DNA from: Verrucomicrobiota bacterium
Lineage (GTDB): Bacteria > Verrucomicrobiota > Verrucomicrobiia > Limisphaerales > VHDF01
Length of the DNA: 54,874 nucleotides
Assembly (NCBI GenBank): GCA_016871495.1
Contig: VHDF01000026.1
Location: 1-54,874, forward strand
Direction: 5' to 3'
Positions within the stretch are counted from its first letter, which is position 1, and every line of letters begins with the position of its first letter. The translations under genes and the position numbers were made by a program. This document shows, piece by piece, positions 37,701 to 46,326 of this stretch. The notes below the pieces were generated by a model, which worked only from the letters and a program-made list of their open reading frames with translations, did no database searches and was not told where the DNA came from.

Positions 37701-39436
37701 TCGATCAAACGGCACGACTCGGGCGTGGGTTGGAGCAAATTCCCCTCGCAACCAATGGTGGTGACCGTGGAAGTGACGATTTCCTCGCGGATGCAATCCA
37801 GGGGTGGATTGGTGACCTGGGCGAAGAGTTGCTTGAAATAGTTGTAGATGAGTTGCGGCTTGTTCGAGAGCACCGCGATGGGGGTATCGGTGCCCATCGA
37901 GCCCACGGCTTCCACACCATCGCGGGCCATGGGAACCATCAGGATCCGCAAGTCCTCAAACGTGTAACCGAAAGCCTGCTGCCGCTGCAGCACGGTCGCG
38001 TGACTGGGCTCGGGCAGATGGTCTGGATCGGCCAAGTCATCCAATTTGACCATGTTCCTTTTGATCCATTCGCCGTAGGGGTGTTCTCGGCAGAGCTGAT
38101 CCTTGATCTCCTCATCGGCCACGATGCGGCCTTTTTCCATGTTGACCAGGAACATGCGTCCGGGCTGAAGCCGCCCTTTGGCCACGACGTTCTCCGGCTT
38201 GATTTCGAGCACACCCACCTCGCTCGCCATGATGACGAGGTCATCCTTCGTGACGTAGTAGCGCGAGGGCCGGAGTCCATTGCGGTCGAGGATGGCGCCA
38301 ATGCAATTGCCGTCCGTGAAGGCGATGGAGGCCGGGCCGTCCCAAGGCTCCATGATGCAGGAATGGTACTCGTAGAACGCCCGGCGTTCGGGGGACATGG
38401 CATCATGGTATTGCCAGGGCTCGGGGATCATCATCATGACCGCGTGCGGAAGAGTGCGTCCGCCGAGGGTGAGCAGTTCGAGCACGTTATCGAACATCGC
38501 CGAGTCGGAGCCGTTCTGATTGATGATCGGCTTGATCTTGTCAATGTGGTCTCCGAAGAGTTCATGCGCGATCAACGATTCCCGGGCGTGCATCCAATTG
38601 ATGTTGCCGCGCAAGGTGTTGATTTCGCCGTTGTGGGCGATATAGCGGTAAGGATGCCCGCGTTCCCAGGACGGGAACGTATTGGTGGAGAACCGGGAAT
38701 GCACCAGGGCCAGGGCGGACTCCATGTCGGAATCGCGGAGGTCGGCAAAGTAGGCGCCGAGCTGCCCGGTGAGCAGCATGCCCTTGTAAACAAGCGTCTT
38801 GTAGGAGAGCGAGGCGATGTACCAGTACTCGCAATCGGGCCGCCCTGAATTCCGGATCTTGGTTGCGGCTTGTTTACGGATGACGTAGAGGCGGCGTTCG
38901 AACGTCATCTCGTTCTTGCACGAGGGGCCTCGTTTGATGAACACCATGGACATGAACGGCTCGGAGCGGAGTGCGGTGGCGCCGAGCATGGTGTTGTCAC
39001 AGGGCACATCGCGCCAACCCAGAACGTCCTGGCCTTCTTCCGCGACGATGCGGTCGAAATCGCGCTGAAATTCTTTGCGGGTGGCAGCGTCTTTGGGCAG
39101 GAAAACGATGCCGGCCGCGTAACGTCCGGCGCTGGGCAGCTTGATCCCGGCGGCGGTGGCGGCCTTTTTGAGGAACTTATGGGGCATCTGCATGAGGAGG
39201 CCCGCCCCGTCGCCGGTGTTCTTTTCGGATCCGCAGGCCCCGCGGTGATCGAGGTTGTTGAGGATTTGCAACCCTTGGCGGATGATCGAGTTGGATTTCT
39301 TGCCCTTCATGTGGCAGATAAATCCCACCCCGCAAGCCTCGTGTTCGAACCAGGGGTCGTAGAGCCCTTGTTTGGGCGGGGGTCCTAACCGGAGCGAACC
39401 GCCTTGAGATTCGGGCTTCGTCTTCGCGTGCTGCAT
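34799..39436 (-). CDS. gltB: Glutamate synthase, large subunit
   Basis: This 1545-residue enzyme splits glutamine and reduces 2-oxoglutarate to give two glutamates. The ATG at 39436 puts the nucleophile in EACGVGF at Cys35, so a propeptide must be removed. Domains in order are glutamine amidotransferase class II (about 35-430), the central domain, the FMN synthase domain ([24 protein letters not shown]), the three cluster Cys in [12 protein letters not shown], and the GXGXG structural domain at the C-terminus. The length is normal. A TTG at 39466 is a poorer start. No nitrogen-control site was identified in the 243-base upstream gap. Confidence 0.95.
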   Translation of the reverse strand: MQHAKTKPESQGGSLRLGPPPKQGLYDPWFEHEACGVGFICHMKGKKSNSIIRQGLQILNNLDHRGACGSEKNTGDGAGLLMQMPHKFLKKAATAAGIKLPSAGRYAAGIVFLPKDAATRKEFQRDFDRIVAEEGQDVLGWRDVPCDNTMLGATALRSEPFMSMVFIKRGPSCKNEMTFERRLYVIRKQAATKIRNSGRPDCEYWYIASLSYKTLVYKGMLLTGQLGAYFADLRDSDMESALALVHSRFSTNTFPSWERGHPYRYIAHNGEINTLRGNINWMHARESLIAHELFGDHIDKIKPIINQNGSDSAMFDNVLELLTLGGRTLPHAVMMMIPEPWQYHDAMSPERRAFYEYHSCIMEPWDGPASIAFTDGNCIGAILDRNGLRPSRYYVTKDDLVIMASEVGVLEIKPENVVAKGRLQPGRMFLVNMEKGRIVADEEIKDQLCREHPYGEWIKRNMVKLDDLADPDHLPEPSHATVLQRQQAFGYTFEDLRILMVPMARDGVEAVGSMGTDTPIAVLSNKPQLIYNYFKQLFAQVTNPPLDCIREEIVTSTVTTIGCEGNLLQPTPESCRLIELKSPILNNEEFAKLRHLQHPAFKSVTLPILYPVAEGADGVERVMEEIFAKADEAIAAGVNVLILTDRGINAPMAAIPALLAVSGLHHHLIRRGTRTKVGLVLESGEPREVHHFALLLSFGCGAINPYLAFATLDDMIQQGLLPSVDHKTAVKNFVKAAVKGVVKVMSKMGISTIQSYRGAQIFEAVGLNHHVVDKYFTWTTSRIEGIGLSEMTREVEARHRHAFPERQVNGHTLEAGGQYQWRADGEAHLFNPQTVHKLQKAVRLGDYKAFKDYSRSVDEQLKAACTLRSLLEFKPRPSIPIEEVESVETILKRFKSGAMSYGSISKEAHEALAIAMNRVGGKSNTGEGGEDPERYVWKNERGDSKNSAIKQVASGRFGVTSLYLVNARELQIKMAQGAKPGEGGQLPGAKVYPWIAKTRHSTPGVGLISPPPHHDIYSIEDLAQLIHDLKNSNTRARVSVKLVSEVGVGTVAAGVAKAHADVVLISGFDGGTGASPQTSIKHAGIPWELGLAETHQTLVLNNLRSRIVVETDGQLKTGRDVVVAALLGAEEFGFATAPLVALGCIMMRVCHLNTCPVGVATQDPRLRARFTGDPAHAENFMRFIAMEVREWMARLGFRTLNEMIGRTDVLEPRQALDHWKASGLDFSAILYQPKAGAEIGRFCTDSQDHGIEESLDNTVLLDLCKPALERGEKVRAEMPIRNVNRVVGTITGSELTRRWGAGGLPDDTIRIHFKGSAGQSFAAFLPKGMTFILEGDTNDYFCKGLSGGRVVLHPPAGSPFKAEDNIICGNVAFYGATGGEAFIRGMAGERFCVRNSGAIAVVESVGDHGCEYMTGGKVVVLGPTGRNFAAGMSGGIAYVLDLAGDFTTKCNKQMVQLEKIEDPAEAADLRQLVQRHQEWTRSEAASRVLADWETYVGKFVKVIPKDYKRVLQALKRAEEAGLSGEQAINAAFEANAKDESRVGGG

Positions 39437-39679
39437 TGTACTTGGTGTGTCGTAACGTCCGTTCAAATCCTCAGACTCTTTGCAAATTCACGCGAGCGGC
39501 GCAATAGCGCACTTGTGTATTCCTGCGTCTAATTCAGCCCAGCGGGAAGGCTGATTCTCGGCTGAGGCGGTTTTTCGAAGGTTCAAGGACGCTGGGCTCC
39601 GAGAAAACACCATGGGGACAAACCGCGCACCGCGCCAACCCCACGAGAATAAAGTTCCTTGTCCTTGGATCAGGATGGG

Positions 39680-40768
39680 TCAACGGCTCTTGACGCACCG
39701 GAACCCGAGGTGGTTGCTGCCGGTGGAGACTTCACCCTTGCCGCGGGAGCCAATCATGTAGCGGGTGCAGTAGAGATCGGAACAAAGAAACGAACCACCG
39801 CGATGAACCCTCTTGGAGGCACCCGGTTCCACCGGATCGTAACTGTCGGACGGGCCCGTTGGATTGAGGGCGACGTTGTTGGAAGACGCGAGCAATGCGT
39901 AGTAATCCGGACGATACCAATCCGCACACCATTCCCAAACATTTCCAGCCATGTCGTAGAGTCCGAAAGGATTGGGAGGAAATTGCCCCACCGGGGCAGC
40001 GCCGGCAAAGCCGTCTTCCGCGGTGTCCGTGACCGGGAATGGGCCTTGCCAGATATTCGCCTGCCATTTTCCGCCGGGTTTCAATTCCGTTCCCCAGGCG
40101 TAAGGCTTTGCGGCCTCGCCCCCTCGGGCGGCAAATTCCCATTCCGCTTCGGTGGGCAGCCTCTTCCCCGCCCACCGGGCATAGGCCGCCGCGTCCTCGT
40201 GGGCGACATGAACGACGGGGTGCTTCTCGCGTCCGCGATAGCTGCTCCCCGGCCCGAATGGCTGCTTCCAGTTCGCTCCTTTCACATAACTCCACCAGAG
40301 CAAATGGTCGGTCAGGGGCACCGGTTCGGCGGTGGGTTGGAAGACCACGGATCCCGCGACCAAGTTTTCCGGAGGTGCGTCGGGAAAATCCTCCGGTTTC
40401 GGTGCTTTCTCCGCGACGGTAACATATCCGGTCGCCTCCACGAATTGGGCGAACTCTTCATTGGTGACCTCCGTGGCATCCATCCAAAACCCATCGACGC
40501 GGACTTGGTGAATGGGTCTGGCGTCCGTCATGCGGTCGGGTCCACCGCAAACCATGTCGGTGGGGTCAATGCTGCCCATGGAGAATTCACCCCCGGGAAT
40601 CCACACCATCCCCGGAGGTGCGGGGACCGGTGGGGTGGCTTCACTGCTCCGGGTTGGCAGGAATGGCGTGCCGCCAGGGGCGCTCTTTTTTTGCGCGAAA
40701 GGGAACCCGAACCAGGCGAGCGCGAGGAGGAGAAGCAGGGGCAACCCGATTTTCGCGATCATGCGCAT
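39680..40768 (-). CDS. Formylglycine-generating enzyme, membrane-anchored
   Basis: This 362-residue protein has an N-terminal membrane helix (IGLPLLLLLALAWFGFPF) and an SUMF1/FGE domain. FGE oxidises a Cys in the CxPxR motif of type I sulfatases to formylglycine. Domain signatures are MVWIPGGEFSMGS, ATEVTNEEFAQFV, KRLPTEAEWEFAARGG, NVWEWCADWY and HLGFRC at the end. The catalytic segment GGSFLCSDLYC keeps both copper-binding Cys (329 and 334) in the same spacing as human FGE. Many family members lack one of them. No sulfatase is in the window. The ATG at 40762 is an alternative start. Confidence 0.85.
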   Translation of the reverse strand: MRMIAKIGLPLLLLLALAWFGFPFAQKKSAPGGTPFLPTRSSEATPPVPAPPGMVWIPGGEFSMGSIDPTDMVCGGPDRMTDARPIHQVRVDGFWMDATEVTNEEFAQFVEATGYVTVAEKAPKPEDFPDAPPENLVAGSVVFQPTAEPVPLTDHLLWWSYVKGANWKQPFGPGSSYRGREKHPVVHVAHEDAAAYARWAGKRLPTEAEWEFAARGGEAAKPYAWGTELKPGGKWQANIWQGPFPVTDTAEDGFAGAAPVGQFPPNPFGLYDMAGNVWEWCADWYRPDYYALLASSNNVALNPTGPSDSYDPVEPGASKRVHRGGSFLCSDLYCTRYMIGSRGKGEVSTGSNHLGFRCVKSR

Positions 40769-40993
40769 GCCGTCATTTTCACGGGCGCGGGACTTCTGGC
40801 GAGGAGTTTTTCGAACCCTGCGGCCTTGATGCGACGCAGGTCCATCCTTTGAATCCGGCACCGCAACGACGGAAGCTGCGGTCCGAAGTTCCGCCGCCCG
40901 TTGGAGTATCCCTCCAACCAAGAACGGATCTGCTGCAGGTACACGGCGGATGAGAGCGACAAGCTGCCCCCCAAGATGATCCGGCCCTCCACT
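40769..40993. other. Intergenic region without a supported gene
   Basis: This is a 225-base gap between the FGE gene and the end of the metal ABC operon, both read leftward. It contains an open frame of 77 codons that lacks a ribosome-binding site and any family pattern, and I leave it out. It should hold the FGE promoter. Confidence 0.35.
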
Positions 40994-41941
40994 TCAAGGG
41001 GCGCACTCTTGCCGCACGGACACTTTTCCCCGGGTGGCTTCGCCGGTGGAGGCTGGTTGCGAGTGTCGGCGGGTCAGTGCATGCGAAATCGCCCAGCAGG
41101 CCAGGAAAATCATGCCCGCGCACACCGCCATCATCGCGGCGGAACTGGTGGCTCCCAATTCAGGGTGCCCCACCCATTTTCCAATCCAGCGCGGTGCCGC
41201 AATCGCGCCCAGATGCCCGCCCAAGGCGCTGGCGGCAGCCAGGAGCATGGCCAATCCCAGCAAGAGGTGTAGTTTCCGGGTCAACAACGAAGCCGCGGCA
41301 GCCGGGACCACCAGCATCGCGATGACAAGAATGCTCCCGACACTTTCGAACGCCAACACCGTCGTGACTGAGGCGGAAAGCGTCAGACCGAGCCGAATTC
41401 GATCCGCCCGAAACCCGAGGGCGTCCGCCAAGGCGGGATCGAACGCGCTGATTCTCAGTTCTTTGTAGAAGACCGTCGCCAGGAGAAGATTGAAAAGAAG
41501 CAAACCACCGCTGATCCAAGTGATCCGGGGCACGGAGCGGGTGTCGATCACCGCCGTCTCGATCGCACCATACAACACACAGTCCGCGTCCAGATCGACC
41601 TTGTCGGAGGAGACCCGGATCAGAATCAAGCCCAGCGCAAAAAGCCCGCAGAACACCACGCCCAGCGCCGCGCCGCTCTCGACTTCCCCAAAACGTTCCA
41701 CGGCCTGCGTCAGCCAGGCCGTGAGCAGGCCCGCAGCCACCGCGCCAGTCATCATCGGCAGCACATCCCGGGAACCCGTCAGGAGAAACGCCGCCGCGAG
41801 CCCCGGCAGCACGGCATGGCTGATGCCGTCCCCGAGCATGCTCTGCCGATTCAACATCAGGAAGGTGCCGGGCAATACGCAGGCCATTCCCAACAGGGCG
41901 CCCGTCACCACGATCCAGGTATCGAGTTCGGACCAATTCAT
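40994..41941 (-). CDS. Mn/Zn ABC transporter, permease subunit
   Basis: This 315-residue integral membrane protein of the ZnuB/TroD (ABC-3) family has eight or so helices. Typical segments are GVVFCGLFALGLILI and a strong SILVIAMLVVPAAAASLL near the end. It is the second permease of the metal importer. Its start overlaps the previous gene by ATGA, so the two are co-translated. The C-terminal cytoplasmic tail is short and basic. A substrate of Mn or Zn is inferred from the operon and the nearby MntR. Confidence 0.88.
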   Translation of the reverse strand: MNWSELDTWIVVTGALLGMACVLPGTFLMLNRQSMLGDGISHAVLPGLAAAFLLTGSRDVLPMMTGAVAAGLLTAWLTQAVERFGEVESGAALGVVFCGLFALGLILIRVSSDKVDLDADCVLYGAIETAVIDTRSVPRITWISGGLLLFNLLLATVFYKELRISAFDPALADALGFRADRIRLGLTLSASVTTVLAFESVGSILVIAMLVVPAAAASLLTRKLHLLLGLAMLLAAASALGGHLGAIAAPRWIGKWVGHPELGATSSAAMMAVCAGMIFLACWAISHALTRRHSQPASTGEATRGKVSVRQECAP

Positions 41942-43257
41942 GGTTTCTCCGGATCCAAAGGGACCAGCGCGTTTCCCGACCGGACCTCAAGTAATTCCTC
42001 CAAGTGATTCACGATCTCGGGTTCGATGACGTGCTCGATCTGGTCCGCGTTGTGGTGAATGTGTTGCGGCGCGACGTCTGCGTAATGCAGCAAGTAAGTC
42101 TCCCAGAGGCGGTGATTGCGCGTGACCCTTCTGGCTTCGAGTTTTCCCTGACCGGTAAGCTGGCAGGTGCCTGATTCCGGAATCCACTGAATCAAACCTT
42201 CCCCTTGGCCGAGCCGCCGCAGCCCGGTCCAGGTCGCCGGATCCCATCCGTTCATGGCACAGAGAGACGAGGCGGGCACCTGCCGCTCAAGCAGCCGTGC
42301 GGCTTCAAATCCGGGAGCCGTGGCGTGTTGTTCGCACCACTCGTAAATCGCGCGCAACAGGTGTTGGCGGCGGACGCGGAGGGAGACCTGCCTTTGGTGA
42401 AGCTTCTTCATCAATACGCCTCGCCGCAGGCCGAAGACCATGCTGATGGCGAACAGCGACAACGCCGCAAGAACAATGACCGCTCCCGCGGGCAGTTTGG
42501 GAATGCGGGAACTGATCCCAACCCCGATCAAACCGCTCGCTGCCCCAAAAACGCCCGCCAGGACGACCATGCGACCAAGCTGGTGGGTCCAAAACCGGGC
42601 GGCGGCGGCGGGAATGATGAGCATGGCCACCACCAGCAACAAGCCCACCGCCTGCAAGCCCACCACGGTCACCATCACGACCAGCCCCATCAGCAACAGA
42701 TCGAGCCCGGCCAGCGGCCAGCCCTGGCTGCGGGCATAACTCTGGTCAAAACAAAGCAGCTTGAATTCCTTGAAAAGCAGGGCGCAGGTTCCCGCCACGA
42801 TCAAGCTGGCCACCAGGATCAAACGGGCGTCTGAAGCCACCAGCGACGCCGCCTTGCCGTAAATGAAGTGCGTGAGGCCGGCCGCGTTGCCCGTGGGCAA
42901 TTGCTGGATCAACACCAGGAACGCCATGCCCAATCCAAAGAAGACGCTGAGGACGATGGCGAGGGCCGCGTCATCCTTCACCCGGCTCCGGCTTCGAATC
43001 GCCACGACCGTCAGCATGCCAAGCACTCCGGTCACCGAGGCTCCCGCCAGCAGCCACGGCAAGGACCGGCCCGAGAAGCCGGAGGCCTCCGCGACAAGAA
43101 ACGCGAGCGCGATGCCGGGCAGCGTGCAGTGGCTCAAGGTGTCGCTCAACAGGGAGCGTTTGCGCAGGAGCAGGAAGGCACCCGCCACGCCGCTCGCGAG
43201 CCCCAGCGCGGTGACTCCCGCGATGACCACGCGGGTGTTATATTCAAACCCCGTCAT
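41938..43257 (-). CDS. Mn/Zn ABC permease fused to a DtxR/MntR-like C-terminal domain
   Basis: This 439-residue fusion protein has an ABC-3 permease at residues 1-280 ([21 protein letters not shown], then [17 protein letters not shown]). Residues 290-425 form a winged-helix plus dimerisation region like DtxR/Mnt[37 protein letters not shown] and [15 protein letters not shown]. Ligand-like His382, Asp405, Glu408 and His409 are kept. The first-helix Asp/Glu pair of MntR appears as His and Arg. The ATG at 43257 overlaps the ATPase stop by ATGA. Long upstream frames were rejected. The fused domain may sense cytoplasmic metal and gate import. Confidence 0.85.
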   Translation of the reverse strand: MTGFEYNTRVVIAGVTALGLASGVAGAFLLLRKRSLLSDTLSHCTLPGIALAFLVAEASGFSGRSLPWLLAGASVTGVLGMLTVVAIRSRSRVKDDAALAIVLSVFFGLGMAFLVLIQQLPTGNAAGLTHFIYGKAASLVASDARLILVASLIVAGTCALLFKEFKLLCFDQSYARSQGWPLAGLDLLLMGLVVMVTVVGLQAVGLLLVVAMLIIPAAAARFWTHQLGRMVVLAGVFGAASGLIGVGISSRIPKLPAGAVIVLAALSLFAISMVFGLRRGVLMKKLHQRQVSLRVRRQHLLRAIYEWCEQHATAPGFEAARLLERQVPASSLCAMNGWDPATWTGLRRLGQGEGLIQWIPESGTCQLTGQGKLEARRVTRNHRLWETYLLHYADVAPQHIHHNADQIEHVIEPEIVNHLEELLEVRSGNALVPLDPEKP

Positions 43258-44042
43258 CCCCGGTGCTCCACCGTCACGCGCGCACGCTCCACCGCCTGGG
43301 CCGCCTCCTCCAGCAACGTGAGACGCGCTCCGTAAGTCTTGCGCAAATTCTCCGCCGTGAACACCTCCGCCACCGGACCCTGCGCGACCACCCGCATGTT
43401 GAGCAACGCCACATGGTCGAAGTACTCGGGAACCGTCGGCAGATCGTGATGAACACACACCACCGTCCGGCCCTCCGTCCGTAACGCGCGGAGCACCTCC
43501 ACGATGGCCCGCTCCGTGGCGGCATCCACGCTCGCGAAGGGTTCGTCCATGAGATAAAGGTCCGCTTTTTGCGCGAGTGCCCGGGCCAGAAACACGCGTT
43601 GTTGCTGGCCGCCGGAAAGCTGGCTGATTTGCCGCCCGGCGTAGGCCTCCAATCCCACTTTGGCCAGCGCCATGGCCGCTTCATCGAAGTGCTTCTTCCT
43701 CACCGGAACACACCATCCCAATTTCCGGTAAAGGCCCATGGCTACCACATCCACCGCGCTGACGGGAAAATCCCAATCGACACTCTCCCGCTGCGGAACA
43801 TAAGCCACGCGTGAACGAACCCTAGCGTAAGGCTCGCCAAAGAACTGGATCTTGCCGGAAGCGGCGGGAACCAAACCCAGCGCGGCCTTGAGCAAGGTGC
43901 TCTTGCCGGCACCGTTGGGTCCGACAATGGCCACCAGTTGGCCCGCGGGGGCCTCAAAATCCGCGTCCCAAACCACGACCTTGGTCTGGTAGGCCACGTT
44001 GAGGTCGCGAATGCTCAGCGGCGAAGCGAGAGGCGCCTTCAC
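43254..44042 (-). CDS. Mn/Zn ABC transporter, ATP-binding subunit
   Basis: This 262-residue ATPase has Walker [10 protein letters not shown], the signature LSGGQQQR, Walker B LYLMDEP, and His-switch HHDLP. The [13 protein letters not shown] segment is typical of the ZnuC/TroB/MntB family. The start is a GTG at 44042, overlapping the binding-protein stop as GTGA. A longer frame to 44225 would run into that gene. It energises metal import with the two permeases downstream. Confidence 0.9.
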   Translation of the reverse strand: MKAPLASPLSIRDLNVAYQTKVVVWDADFEAPAGQLVAIVGPNGAGKSTLLKAALGLVPAASGKIQFFGEPYARVRSRVAYVPQRESVDWDFPVSAVDVVAMGLYRKLGWCVPVRKKHFDEAAMALAKVGLEAYAGRQISQLSGGQQQRVFLARALAQKADLYLMDEPFASVDAATERAIVEVLRALRTEGRTVVCVHHDLPTVPEYFDHVALLNMRVVAQGPVAEVFTAENLRKTYGARLTLLEEAAQAVERARVTVEHRG

Positions 44043-45037
44043 GGATGGGGCGAAAGTTTTCCGTTGAGGCCGCGCGCGGGAGCGTCCCCGCCGAGCGCGC
44101 GCGCAATCAAAGTGACGTTGTGGTCGATCATCCCCACATACGTGCCTTCGTAGCTTCCCGGTTTGCCCATGGCGTCGCTGAAAAGTTCGCCTCCGATGCG
44201 CACGGTGTGCCCGCGCGCGCGGCAACCCTCGATTAACGCCTTGATGTTCTTGTCCGACACGCTGGACTCGACAAAGAGGGCGGGAATTTTCCGCTTCACC
44301 ATGTCTTCCACCAGCCGGTTGATGTCGGCCACCCCCGCCTCCGACTCGGTGCTGATCCCTTGAATGCCGCGAACCTCCAGGCCGTAGGCCCGGCCGAAGT
44401 AGTTGAATGCGTCATGAGCGGTGACGAGCACGCGGCGATCCTTGGGCACCGTGGCGAGAGAGCTGCGCGCGTAATCGTCGAGCCGCTGCAACTGCTCCAG
44501 GTAACGTTTCGCCCGGGTGGCGTAATCCTCGGCATGCGCGGGATCCACCGAGGACAACGATTGCGCGATGGCCCGGGTGGCGGCCATCCATCCCTGCACA
44601 TCCATCCAGACATGGGGATCGGTGTGTCCCGCCATGTCCTCGGGCTCGAGCAAAAACTTTTCGTCGAGCAACTCGGTGACGGCGAAAACGGGCGTGCCCT
44701 TGCGGGCGATTTTCAGAAAGGTATCCGTCATGCGGCCTTCCAGCATCAGCCCGGAGTAGAACACGGCGTCGGCCTGGAGCAGTCGGTTCACGTCATCGCG
44801 GGTGGGCTTGTAGAGGTGGGGATCGACACCTTCCCCCATTAACCCGATGACCCGTGCGTGGGCGCCCGCCACTTCGCGCACCACGTCGGTCACCATCCCG
44901 CAGGTGGCCACGATCTGGTAAGGCCGGGGCAGTGGACGGGTCGCCGCCTCCAGGGCCAGGGCCAGCACGCTGGCCAGCAGCCCGGCGACCATCCCCCCGA
45001 GCGCCCGGCGCCGCTTATAGTCAGTGGTAGATCTCAT
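44039..45037 (-). CDS. Mn/Zn ABC transporter, substrate-binding protein
   Basis: This 332-residue protein of the TroA/MntA/ZnuA type has an N-terminal signal or anchor helix (about 14-32). It then has [13 protein letters not shown], the first His ligand in [12 protein letters not shown], the second in [10 protein letters not shown], an Asp/Glu ligand in LFVESSVS, and a last Asp in MIDHN. It lacks the His-rich loop typical of zinc-specific ZnuA, which favours manganese, though this is inference. The ATG at 45037 follows within 75 bases of the divergent regulator and its candidate operator. Confidence 0.9.
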   Translation of the reverse strand: MRSTTDYKRRRALGGMVAGLLASVLALALEAATRPLPRPYQIVATCGMVTDVVREVAGAHARVIGLMGEGVDPHLYKPTRDDVNRLLQADAVFYSGLMLEGRMTDTFLKIARKGTPVFAVTELLDEKFLLEPEDMAGHTDPHVWMDVQGWMAATRAIAQSLSSVDPAHAEDYATRAKRYLEQLQRLDDYARSSLATVPKDRRVLVTAHDAFNYFGRAYGLEVRGIQGISTESEAGVADINRLVEDMVKRKIPALFVESSVSDKNIKALIEGCRARGHTVRIGGELFSDAMGKPGSYEGTYVGMIDHNVTLIARALGGDAPARGLNGKLSPHP

Positions 45038-45051
45038 AGTCTATACCATTA

Positions 45052-45070
45052 AATTTAGCGCATGCTAATT
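45052..45070. promoter_or_regulatory. Candidate MntR operator between divergent genes
   Basis: The sequence AATTTAGCGCATGCTAATT is a near-palindrome (AATTTAGC / GCTAATT) in the 74-base gap between the importer and mntR. Its TTAGC/GCTAA half sites and AT-rich flanks suit a DtxR-type repressor. A TATAGACT box adjoins the importer start on the minus strand. One site could control both directions. The assignment is by position and symmetry. Confidence 0.55.
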
Positions 45071-45111
45071 ATCTTGCTCCGGATGTCAAGCGCGGTTTGA
45101 ATGAACCGGAC

Positions 45112-45582
45112 ATGAAGCCGGGGACTCACCAGGCAAGACGGCGGACGCCGGGCAGCGCCACTGCGGCGCGCCACCGGAAGACCCGCCGCGACAACGCGTC
45201 GGAAGTGGCCGAGGACTACGTCGAGGCCATCGCCGGGCTCCTCCAAGCCCACGGCGAGGCCCGAGGGGTCGATCTGGCGCGCCACTTCGGCGTTTCCCCT
45301 GTGACCGTCATCCACACCATCGCCCGTCTCAAGAAGTCAGGCTTGGTTCGGAATGAACCTTATCGCGCGATTTTTCTGACGGACAAAGGCCGTCAACTCG
45401 CGATCCACTGTCAAAAACGGCACGAGCTGGTGAGCGCTTTCCTGTGTGCGCTCGGGGTTCCGGCGCCGGTGGCCGATCAAGACGCCGAGGGCATCGAGCA
45501 CCACGTCAGCGCCGAGACGCTGGCCGCTTTCAAGAGCTGGATGGAACGCCACGCCGCCGGCGTGGAAGCAAACCACCGTTGA
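45112..45582 (+). CDS. mntR: MntR/DtxR-family metal-dependent transcriptional regulator
   Basis: This 156-residue protein has a winged helix (about 32-95: [21 protein letters not shown], given here as its recognition part [16 protein letters not shown]) and a dimerisation domain. It lacks the SH3 domain of DtxR/IdeR. All six Mn ligands of Bacillus MntR have matches: Asp35, Glu38, His104 in RHELV, Glu126, Glu129 and His130 in EGIEHH. The basic N-terminal extension is longer than usual. The ATG at 45112 was chosen over a TTG at 45097. It is divergent from the Mn/Zn importer and is followed after 13 bases by an ABC exporter. Confidence 0.9.
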   Translation: MKPGTHQARRRTPGSATAARHRKTRRDNASEVAEDYVEAIAGLLQAHGEARGVDLARHFGVSPVTVIHTIARLKKSGLVRNEPYRAIFLTDKGRQLAIHCQKRHELVSAFLCALGVPAPVADQDAEGIEHHVSAETLAAFKSWMERHAAGVEANHR

Positions 45583-45595
45583 TGTCGAGGCCGCC

Positions 45596-46324
45596 GTGCC
45601 CGCCCTTGCGTCCTCCTCTTCCCCCGCGGTGTTTCGCGCGGCGGCTCTGCGCAAGATTTATGGTGAGGGCTCCGCCGAGGTCCGCGCTCTCGACGGCGTT
45701 GATCTCGAGTTGTTCGAGGGCGAATTGGTCGTGTTGCTGGGACCTTCGGGCAGCGGGAAGACCACGCTCCTGAACCAGTTGGGAGGCCTGGACGTGCCCA
45801 CCTCGGGAGAACTGTGGTACCACGGCATGAACCTGGCGTCCGCGGACGAGGAGGCTCTGACCCAATACCGGCGCGAGGGCGTCGGATTCATCTTCCAGTT
45901 TTACAATTTGATTCCGAGTCTGACGGCGCGGGAAAACGTCGCGTTGATCACCGACATCGCCTCGCATCCCATGCCCCCGGAGGAGGCGCTGGGCATGGTT
46001 CAGCTCGACCACCGGCTCGATCATTTTCCTGCCCAGCTTTCCGGAGGGGAACAGCAGCGTGTCGCCATCGCGCGCGCCATCGCCAAGCGCCCCCGGGTGC
46101 TGCTCTGCGATGAGCCGACGGGCGCCCTGGACGTCAAGACCGGCATTGTGGTGCTCGAAGCCATCGACCGGGTCAACCGCGAGTTGGGGGCGCTCACCGT
46201 CATCATTACTCACAACGCCATCATGGCCGACATGGCGGACCGGGTGTTGCATTTCATGGACGGCAAGGTGCATCACATCACGCGCAATGACCGCCGGGCT
46301 CCGGTGAGCGGCTTGAAGTGGTAA
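45596..46324 (+). CDS. MacB/LolD/DevA-like ABC transporter ATP-binding protein
   Basis: This 242-residue ATPase starts at a GTG at 45596 with GAGG five bases before it. It has Walker [11 protein letters not shown]-loop [17 protein letters not shown], the signature [14 protein letters not shown], Walker [13 protein letters not shown] and [12 protein letters not shown]. These are typical of LolD/MacB-type export ATPases. It is the second gene of the mntR operon. The permease begins two bases after its stop. Confidence 0.88.
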   Translation: MPALASSSSPAVFRAAALRKIYGEGSAEVRALDGVDLELFEGELVVLLGPSGSGKTTLLNQLGGLDVPTSGELWYHGMNLASADEEALTQYRREGVGFIFQFYNLIPSLTARENVALITDIASHPMPPEEALGMVQLDHRLDHFPAQLSGGEQQRVAIARAIAKRPRVLLCDEPTGALDVKTGIVVLEAIDRVNRELGALTVIITHNAIMADMADRVLHFMDGKVHHITRNDRRAPVSGLKW

Positions 46325-46326
46325 TC

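Noticed and set aside
36710-38848. A 712-codon open frame on the plus strand opposite gltB
   Set aside because: It lies entirely within gltB, whose domains and active sites are fully conserved. In GC-rich DNA long antisense frames are common, and its translation has no recognisable family pattern.
40759-40992. A 77-codon minus-strand frame upstream of the FGE gene
   Set aside because: It has no ribosome-binding site, overlaps the start of the FGE gene, and shows no family pattern.
43258-43458. A longer N-terminus for the fusion permease
   Set aside because: The extra 67 residues are Gly/Ala-rich, overlap the ATPase gene, and the ATGA overlap at 43254-43257 gives a better start.
45097-45111. 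TTG start for mntR
   Set aside because: The ATG at 45112 is a better codon, and the extra residues are not conserved in MntR proteins.
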